DNA from: Syntrophomonadaceae bacterium
GTDB lineage: Bacteria > Bacillota > Dethiobacteria > PWVN01
Assembly: GCA_007136165.1 (NCBI GenBank)
Contig: SLHK01000051.1
Location: 1-10,986, forward strand
Length of the DNA: 10,986 nt
Direction of reading: 5' to 3'
Of this stretch, positions 7,501 through 10,986 are shown piece by piece; position 1 is the stretch's first letter, and every line of letters begins with the position of its first letter. A model generated the notes under the pieces. That model saw nothing but the letters and a program-made list of their open reading frames with translations, was not told where the DNA came from and did no database searches. The position numbers and the translations under genes are program-made.

Positions 7501-9278
7501 TTTCCGTGGATTTCAACAGGAGCGTCTATGCTCCCTGTGACGAGATCAGCTATGCCGCAGTCAGCCTGACACTGCCGGGCATCCACGACCTTCATGTAAC
7601 GGCCCCTGTTGAAATGGAGAAAATAGGTTCCGACATCTACCGGCTGTTTGCCCCTGTGGAAGAAGAAACCATAGCCGCCCGGGTGGAAACGGAGAAAGGT
7701 TCCCGGGAATTATACCTGCGGTTGAATGTTCCCAAGCTTCGCTGGCGGCTGGAGGGTGAGGGTTTGGAAGAGTTCTCCTGCTGGCAGCAGGATTGCGGCG
7801 AACTGTGGCACGGTGATTTGGAGGGGGCGGAGGAGGCCTGGATTGAGTTTTCCCTGCCGGCCACATGCCGGGGAAGCCTCAAGGGAGTGCTGAAAAACTC
7901 CCGGGACGAAAAAGTGCAAAAAGCGGAAAAAGGCCTCTTCCGTATGGCTTTAAAAGGTTTAAAACCTCCCGAGGGGGGGGAGCAAATCTTCTTTTTGAAC
8001 CTCATTCGCGGCAAAAAAAAGCTGCTGCTCTCCGATGTTCCCGTCCTGAAAATCATATATTCCTGGGAAGCTTCGGACATACGAGTCCTTCACGAAGAAC
8101 TGCCCGGGGGTACGGTACATCTAAATATTAAATGGCAGGAGAAAGGAAAGGCCGATAAAAGAGTCCGCCTGTGGAAATTCCAGAACCCCTGGTCGCCCCT
8201 GGTAGATAAAAAGCTGGAGGCAGCCCGGGTAGACCTGACAATTCGCGCTGACAGGAAGGTCTTAAGCCCCGGCAGTTACCTGGTGGAAATTCTGGAAGAA
8301 GGGGTTTCCGGAACCTTCCCGAACCCTTTCCGGGAGTCCCGGGATACGGGCACGCAAAAAGTCTTCGAGCTGAAGAGAGAAGACCCCTATGTAAAACAGT
8401 GGGTGGTGAAAAGAAAGGGAAGCCCCCATTTCCTGTTGTCGGGAAAGTTGAAAAACGTCAACAGGCGCAAGGTAAACCTGGAAGCCTTCTTTCTGGGGTT
8501 TTATGAAGGGGAAGTTGTCCTTAAAAAGGACAGGGTTGGCCTTGTGGACAAGAAAAAATTCAAAAAGAAAATTGCTCTGAAAAATCATTCGGCCCACTGG
8601 CTGCTCCTGGTTCTCAGGGAGGGGGGGGAGATTCTCAACTGGTCCGCTCACCTGATTCCCGGGGGGGATGACCTCACCTGGCCCCTGGAGAGTTGGAAAT
8701 CAAAGATGCTGGGAGAGGAAATACTGCACCACTGCCAGGTCAAACTGACCTGCCGGGAGGATATCCCCTTTGCGTCCCGCCTCAGGGGGGAGAAAAGCAG
8801 AGAAGTCATAGAACTGATGGCAGGGAAAAGGCAGTGTGTGAAACTGGACTTACAGGAGAATGGCATGAAGAATTTAAAGCTGGTGAAGAAGGAGGACGGC
8901 AGTCTCGCTTTTGAGTACGAAAAGGGGGTCCGGTGCATGACCTGCGGCGAGAAATTAGCCGGCCAGGACATCTGGAACAAATCCCACTACCCCAAATGCA
9001 AGTCCCTGGTCCCCAACATTGAAACCTTTAAAGCCCGGGCCACCCTGATCTGGGCCGGGGGGAATATCACCAGGAAGCTGCCGGAAAACCTGAGGTTTGG
9101 CAGGGAACTGGTAAGTGAAATTTATACCCTTTATACCGAGAAAAACCCTCACGTGGTCAAGGTGATGGAAGGGTTATTCAAGGAGGGGCAAAACCTGCAC
9201 CAGGCCGCTCAGGCGCTGTTTTCCAAGGAAAAACAGATCTTTCAGGAATTAAGCAAATGGGAAGAAACAAAAGATTAA
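4509..9278 (+). CDS. giant multidomain coiled-coil, membrane-hairpin, zinc-finger protein of unknown function
   Basis: A 1589-residue protein I do not recognise. The start at ATG 4509 is chosen because AAAGGAGG (4493-4500) lies 8 bases upstream; an in-frame ATG at 4473 has no ribosome binding site. Domains in order: (1) a helical N-terminal domain, about residues 1-150, with aromatic blocks (YPYCLASFLV, GDYWSAVEN, WGNFFLNFL) and 'AILGHGGVPDSCLDNYF'; (2) Lys/Glu-rich coiled coil, about 165-320; (3) a hydrophobic hairpin, about 367-405, flanked by basic residues on both sides; (4) a second coiled coil, about 440-630; (5) a beta-rich, probably multi-domain region, about 690-1470; (6) a Cys/His cluster (Cys1476, Cys1479, His1493, Cys1497); (7) a helical tail. 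There is no Walker A motif; 'GPRFRGKW' lacks the Ser/Thr. Coiled coils, both termini and the beta region are inferred to be cytoplasmic by the positive-inside rule. It appears monocistronic. Roles in phage defence, envelope sensing or scaffolding are only guesses. Confidence 0.93.
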   Translation: MLQNCQHLDECEATLRKFLADARLMGEANLLPEDVRILRNMFFDVLNDNVARGTALLTGRYPYCLASFLVATGLNGYKNGDYWSAVENSVGKLGPRFRGKWGNFFLNFLRQKKMPAFSLDEPQAVPAILGHGGVPDSCLDNYFSEIVLPMWSREVLGQAEAVFELSLLRENNFAWEKVRLKLCRLEEKEASIKVKIADIREKVFKLARYREKHPLVERLCSLGLPHNFAGFKESLDRELAEIKEEKGVLAARKEALKAKIKSYSKKDQKLIHHADDLVSSIKEYQKLKKTLRGFYKLQKEEAKLSQEVEAEAAYLFRGGWEPEYGDALRRVDLFELEEKMGDLEALRPGEGRDEDREPQKRPGKGRGLALLSLTLLLAGMLFPSTAATAAIALGAAGIVGWFFLVKRKNRVEKQESSHQGGYLAGLKGVRDSLQGLPLKMDVLEESPIDYLKRLAALKELYEEFCMRREHVRELKKHITGQERTIRETAVGFSGGVPVTLDDSLPVLMQSLSRARANKGEAQKAEKELDKVNESLRVRDARQEKIYKEMEGAVKNIEALGGGDYIKGMELLEEGRRDAREVAALERELCFKGPQAAEEKRKNLIRRYRGARRQLQLCRNLLAKAEKELTRCGPSFPFSVEEPVQKYLLYGGQGAEMFLSNSLKAAEDMADFGRISENNGLPERAKTFLQGWWENRFQEGIPRRAYDGRGDPYLFLSEAGEIRLGVPRQVMRLPEDSSPVTIRMGEGSFPVRCRFLGDGWVETVPSDFRLPLIAPVMHVTLAAGYQVMGSWKVQGPHLYTPYLVFDEQGCRIKLDELPRRRVRLILCQGYTLDANKAIVGERQVPGYGEGHTLYYLDLSNTDDTELIISRGEEKKLIPLQDKGSLKPKLRGGQLLAGAWLEERELYTAPPLALRLPLLSEKDTESWSLSLVKLDAPDREGQHFRLKELLYITDIQEGVAEVPLIHEKLLGRTPRGLYSLRARHARFGEELFKIAVLSDLSVDFNRSVYAPCDEISYAAVSLTLPGIHDLHVTAPVEMEKIGSDIYRLFAPVEEETIAARVETEKGSRELYLRLNVPKLRWRLEGEGLEEFSCWQQDCGELWHGDLEGAEEAWIEFSLPATCRGSLKGVLKNSRDEKVQKAEKGLFRMALKGLKPPEGGEQIFFLNLIRGKKKLLLSDVPVLKIIYSWEASDIRVLHEELPGGTVHLNIKWQEKGKADKRVRLWKFQNPWSPLVDKKLEAARVDLTIRADRKVLSPGSYLVEILEEGVSGTFPNPFRESRDTGTQKVFELKREDPYVKQWVVKRKGSPHFLLSGKLKNVNRRKVNLEAFFLGFYEGEVVLKKDRVGLVDKKKFKKKIALKNHSAHWLLLVLREGGEILNWSAHLIPGGDDLTWPLESWKSKMLGEEILHHCQVKLTCREDIPFASRLRGEKSREVIELMAGKRQCVKLDLQENGMKNLKLVKKEDGSLAFEYEKGVRCMTCGEKLAGQDIWNKSHYPKCKSLVPNIETFKARATLIWAGGNITRKLPENLRFGRELVSEIYTLYTEKNPHVVKVMEGLFKEGQNLHQAAQALFSKEKQIFQELSKWEETKD
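5458..5465 (+). repeat. G8 homopolymer inside the giant gene
   Basis: Eight consecutive Gs within the codons for Arg-Gly-Gly-Trp, near residue 318 at the end of the first coiled coil. A gain or loss of one base would shift the frame and remove everything from the membrane hairpin onwards. Similar tracts lie at 7973-7980 and 8621-8628. Confidence 0.7.
7973..7980 (+). repeat. G8 homopolymer inside the giant gene
   Basis: Eight consecutive Gs encoding part of Pro-Glu-Gly-Gly-Glu in the beta-rich region (about residue 1156). Shortly downstream, an A8 run (8013-8020) encodes part of Gly-Lys-Lys-Lys. Both are possible slippage sites. Confidence 0.7.
8621..8667 (+). repeat. G8 and G7 homopolymers near the 3' end of the giant gene
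   Basis: G8 at 8621-8628 (Arg-Glu-Gly-Gly-Glu) and G7 at 8661-8667 (Pro-Gly-Gly-Asp) lie 32 bases apart, upstream of the codons for the Cys/His cluster. Slippage at either would delete the zinc-finger-like module while leaving most of the protein. Confidence 0.65.
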
Positions 9279-9292
9279 CCAAATAACTTTTT

Positions 9293-9320
9293 CCTCCCCT
9301 CCCGGGGGAGGCTTTTTTTT
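9293..9320 (+). terminator. rho-independent terminator of the giant gene
   Basis: CCTCCCC (9293-9299), a 5-base loop, GGGGAGG (9305-9311), then C and eight Ts (9313-9320). The perfect 7-base-pair GC-rich stem with a T8 tail begins 14 bases after the stop codon and ends the giant gene's transcript. Confidence 0.9.
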
Positions 9321-9347
9321 GCCGGGATTTTGGGGCAGGGATATAGG
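9319..9347 (+). promoter_or_regulatory. candidate promoter of the hydrolase gene
   Basis: TTGCCG (9319-9324), a 17-base spacer and TATAGG (9342-9347), each matching the consensus at four of six positions. It would start transcription near 9354, overlapping the tail of the preceding terminator and leaving a leader of about 95 bases. The match is only moderate; the gene could also be reached by readthrough. Confidence 0.3.
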
Positions 9348-9395
9348 ATAAAAATGTCGAAACCAGCCAAAGACTTTTTTTTGAGAAAAGGATTA

Positions 9396-9415
9396 CCGGG
9401 GAAAACTTTCCCCGG
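9396..9415 (+). promoter_or_regulatory. perfect leader inverted repeat upstream of the hydrolase gene
   Basis: CCGGGGAAA (9396-9404), AC, TTTCCCCGG (9407-9415): a perfect 9-base inverted repeat with a 2-base centre. In RNA it would form about 8 base pairs with a 4-base loop. No T tract follows on either strand, so it is not a simple terminator. It lies 34 bases before the hydrolase start codon, in the predicted untranslated leader, and could be an operator or a leader hairpin affecting mRNA stability or translation. Confidence 0.55.
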
Positions 9416-9449
9416 GATGTTTAAACTCAAAGGCACTGGAGGGCTGATT

Positions 9450-10262
9450 ATGATTGTGGGCATAAGAAACCTCCTCCTGGCACTCCTGACAGCAGTGGTG
9501 GGGCTTACTGCTGCCTTGTATTTTTTCCAGGATAGAATCCTCTTTCCCGGAGGGCCCATCAGGCCTGAGAGGCTGGCCTATATCCGGGAACACTACCCCC
9601 ATGCGGAGGAAATTAGCATAAGTACAGGTGATGGAGTAACCCTTCACGGCTGGCTGGTGGAAAGCCTGGGACAGGATAAGGCCCCCCTGGTCATATATTT
9701 TGGCGGCAATGGGGAAGAGGTTTCCCACCAGCTGGATACGGCTCACCTCCTCCCCGGGCCCCTCCTGGCCGTTAATTACCGGGGATACGGGCTCAGCGAA
9801 GGCAGGCCGGGGGAGGACGCTTTTTTCCGGGATGCCCTGGCTATTTATGACCAGGCCGCGGCGTGGGAAAAAGTGGAAGGGCAGGGCGTCGTAGTTATGG
9901 GCAGGAGCATCGGCAGCGGGGTGGCCGTGTACCTGGCCGCAGCCCGGGAGGTCAGGGGGGTAGTTTTAATTTCCCCTTATGACAGTATTGCAGCGGTAGC
10001 CCGGGATCAACTTCCCTTTTTCCCGTCATCCCTCATAAGGCATCCCTTCAAGGTTTTTGATGAGGCGGCCGGGCTGGAAGCGCCTCTCCTGGCCATAATC
10101 GGCCGGGAGGACCGGGTTATCAGGCCTGAGCGCTCCTTCCGTCTGGTATCTGCCTGGAAAGGCCCCAAGAGCGTGCAGATACTGGAAGGGGAAGGGCACA
10201 ACACCCTGCAGGAGAACCCGTTGTTTTGGGAAAGCATTCTTTCATTTTTGCAGGATTTGTAG
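9450..10262 (+). CDS. membrane-anchored alpha/beta hydrolase (BEM46/YqkD-like)
   Basis: A 270-residue alpha/beta hydrolase from ATG 9450, chosen because GGAGGG (9438-9443) lies 6 bases upstream; the in-frame extension to 9330 lacks a ribosome binding site and runs through the leader hairpin. Residues 5-25 form an N-terminal hydrophobic anchor, followed by 'FQDRILFPG', a hallmark of the BEM46/ABHD13/YqkD group. The putative oxyanion region is 'YFGGNGEE' (83-90), the nucleophile elbow is 'GRSIGSG' with Ser153, the acid is Asp221 in 'GREDRV', and His250 in 'GEGHN' completes the triad. It is therefore probably an active serine hydrolase (esterase, thioesterase or peptidase-like), tethered to the membrane, possibly with the catalytic domain outside. 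Natural substrates of this group are mostly unknown. It is separated from the giant gene by a strong terminator and from the next gene by a promoter. Confidence 0.92.
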   Translation: MIVGIRNLLLALLTAVVGLTAALYFFQDRILFPGGPIRPERLAYIREHYPHAEEISISTGDGVTLHGWLVESLGQDKAPLVIYFGGNGEEVSHQLDTAHLLPGPLLAVNYRGYGLSEGRPGEDAFFRDALAIYDQAAAWEKVEGQGVVVMGRSIGSGVAVYLAAAREVRGVVLISPYDSIAAVARDQLPFFPSSLIRHPFKVFDEAAGLEAPLLAIIGREDRVIRPERSFRLVSAWKGPKSVQILEGEGHNTLQENPLFWESILSFLQDL

Positions 10263-10304
10263 CGGGAGCCCTTAAGCCGGGCACTGCCATTATTTGCAGG
10301 GGGC

Positions 10305-10333
10305 TTATCAGGACGGGAAACTTGTGATATAAT
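10305..10333 (+). promoter_or_regulatory. strong extended -10 promoter of the FMN-binding protein gene
   Basis: TTATCA (10305-10310, four of six matches), a 17-base spacer and TATAAT (10328-10333, perfect), with TGA directly before it giving an extended -10 (TGnTATAAT). The predicted start lies near 10340, leaving a leader of about 28 bases containing AGGAGG (10356-10361). It is the best promoter in the window and gives this gene its own transcript despite the upstream co-directional hydrolase. Confidence 0.75.
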
Positions 10334-10367
10334 TTCTGCAGGAAACTAAACTGGCAGGAGGAACGCT

Positions 10368-10766
10368 ATGCCCCGGAGATCGAGAAGGTTCAAAATTATC
10401 CTTATAGTTCTTGGCGCCCTGATTGTTTTCATATCGGGGGGTATGGGGTACATCACCCACGGCCTGGGCGAAACAGAAGACCTGGTTATCAGCGAAGTGG
10501 ATTTTTCCCAAATTCCAGACGGGACGTATGTGGGCGAATTCCGGGGTTACCGCTGGTCCAACACGGTAGAGGTTACCGTACAGGACCAGCAGGTGACGGA
10601 TATCGCCATGCTTCAGAGGCAGCGCTTCCATCTGGACGGGCCCGTCGAACAGATAATTTCCCGAATTATCCAAGAGCAAACCCTGCCGGTGGATGTTATT
10701 ACCGGCGCCACCGCCACCAGTAAAGCCATTATGAAAGCGGTTGAAAATGCCCTGACGGCCAATTAA
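10368..10766 (+). CDS. membrane-anchored FMN-binding domain protein
   Basis: A 132-residue protein; the start is fixed by AGGAGG (10356-10361) 6 bases upstream. Residues 1-7 are basic, and 9-29 form a single hydrophobic segment, so the protein is anchored with its domain outside the cytoplasm. Residues about 49-131 match the FMN-binding domain (PF04205) found in NqrC and RnfG: 'DGTYVGEFRGY' at its start and 'DVITGATATSKAI' near the end. By analogy with NqrC and NqrB, the Thr of 'TGAT' (Thr115) would carry FMN through a phosphoester bond made by the flavin transferase ApbE. The likely role is extracytoplasmic electron transfer by a single covalent flavin; the partner is unknown and no apbE, nqr or rnf gene is in the window. 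It forms a one-gene unit between its own promoter and terminator. Confidence 0.92.
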   Translation: MPRRSRRFKIILIVLGALIVFISGGMGYITHGLGETEDLVISEVDFSQIPDGTYVGEFRGYRWSNTVEVTVQDQQVTDIAMLQRQRFHLDGPVEQIISRIIQEQTLPVDVITGATATSKAIMKAVENALTAN

Positions 10767-10807
10767 CACCGGTGCTTCCTTATTAGAAGAAAACAGTCGG
10801 CTGCCAT

Positions 10808-10844
10808 GCCTTTCGAGAATACCTGTCGTAAGGCTCTTTTTTTT
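10808..10844 (+). terminator. rho-independent terminator of the FMN-binding protein gene
   Basis: GCCTT (10808-10812), a T, CGA (10814-10816), a 9-base loop, TCG (10826-10828), a T, and AAGGC (10830-10834): 8 base pairs interrupted by one T-T mismatch. TC and eight Ts (10837-10844) follow. The spacing of 42 bases after the stop codon is normal. Confidence 0.8.
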
Positions 10845-10846
10845 GG

Positions 10847-10852
10847 TATACT
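10847..10852 (+). promoter_or_regulatory. candidate -10 box of the last gene
   Basis: TATACT lies directly after the T8 tract of the preceding terminator. The -35 candidate is poor (CTGTCG at an 18-base spacing, inside the terminator stem). Transcription would begin near 10859, just before the GGAGGG ribosome binding site at 10861-10866. The promoter and terminator would overlap almost completely. Confidence 0.4.
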
Positions 10853-10872
10853 GAGGGCGGGGAGGGACCTCT

Positions 10873-10986
10873 ATGAACGGCCCAAAAGACTACTGGAAGA
10901 TTCCTTTAAGCCCGGAAAACCGCCGGCAGCTGGACGAAGACCTGATTCGTGAGCTTAACGAAAAGGAAACGGCTGCAGAGGAGGGC
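10873..10986 (+). CDS. N-terminal fragment of an unknown protein (cut by window end)
   Basis: An open frame of 38 codons starts at ATG 10873 and runs off the window. GGAGGG (10861-10866) lies 6 bases upstream, and a -10 box and terminator precede it, so it is a real gene start. The visible residues (MNGPKDYWKIPLSPENRR and then a Glu/Asp-rich helical stretch) show no signal peptide, no membrane segment and no motif I recognise. It is acidic and probably cytoplasmic in its N-terminal part. No function can be assigned. Confidence 0.75.
   Translation, partial: MNGPKDYWKIPLSPENRRQLDEDLIRELNEKETAAEEG

Noticed and set aside
9330..9449. N-terminal extension of the hydrolase from a TTG at 9330
   Set aside because: The extension has no ribosome binding site, reads through the inverted repeat and would put 40 odd residues before a clean membrane anchor. 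ATG 9450 has GGAGGG 6 bases upstream.
10271..10308. Possible terminator of the hydrolase gene
   Set aside because: Short GC arms (GCCC/GGGC, or AGCC/GGCT with CTGC/GCAG inside) can pair, but they are interrupted and no T tract follows, so I do not call a terminator.

Overview
This window reads like a chromosomal segment of a moderately GC-rich, Gram-positive Clostridia-type bacterium (Peptococcaceae-like is my guess). The basis is near-canonical AGGAGG ribosome binding sites 6-8 bases before the starts, TATAAT-type -10 boxes with extended -10 TG motifs, compact hairpin-plus-T-tract terminators, and exported proteins anchored by a single hydrophobic segment. No rRNA, tRNA, CRISPR array, insertion sequence or prophage gene is visible.

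Layout. On the minus strand at the left lie tldD (619-2064) and the 5' two thirds or so of its partner tldE/pmbA (1-629, cut by the window edge), overlapping by 11 bases. They encode the two subunits of a TldD/TldE-type metalloprotease. A divergent AT-rich spacer (2065-2269) separates them from a plus-strand gene for a 464-residue exported, C-terminally membrane-anchored protein of unknown function (2270-3664). This converges on a minus-strand HAD phosphatase gene (3696-4325), whose terminator overlaps the stop codon of the converging gene.

The centre is a single very large plus-strand gene (4509-9278, 1589 residues) of a type I do not recognise. It encodes a helical N-terminal domain, two long coiled-coil regions flanking a hydrophobic hairpin, an approximately 800-residue beta-rich region, and a C-terminal Cys/His cluster resembling a zinc finger. 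It has no Walker A motif or other recognisable catalytic motif. It is bounded by its own AT-rich promoter region and a strong terminator, so it looks like a stand-alone unit. It also carries three G8 tracts. This is the best candidate for something undescribed.

To its right, in the same direction, come a membrane-anchored alpha/beta hydrolase (9450-10262), a small membrane-anchored covalent-FMN-type protein (10368-10766) with a textbook extended -10 promoter and its own terminator, and the first 38 codons of an unknown gene (10873-10986). Most of these genes appear to be separate transcription units rather than one operon. The shared theme of the right half is the cell envelope: exported, anchored or membrane-embedded proteins. 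I see no evidence that they work as one pathway.
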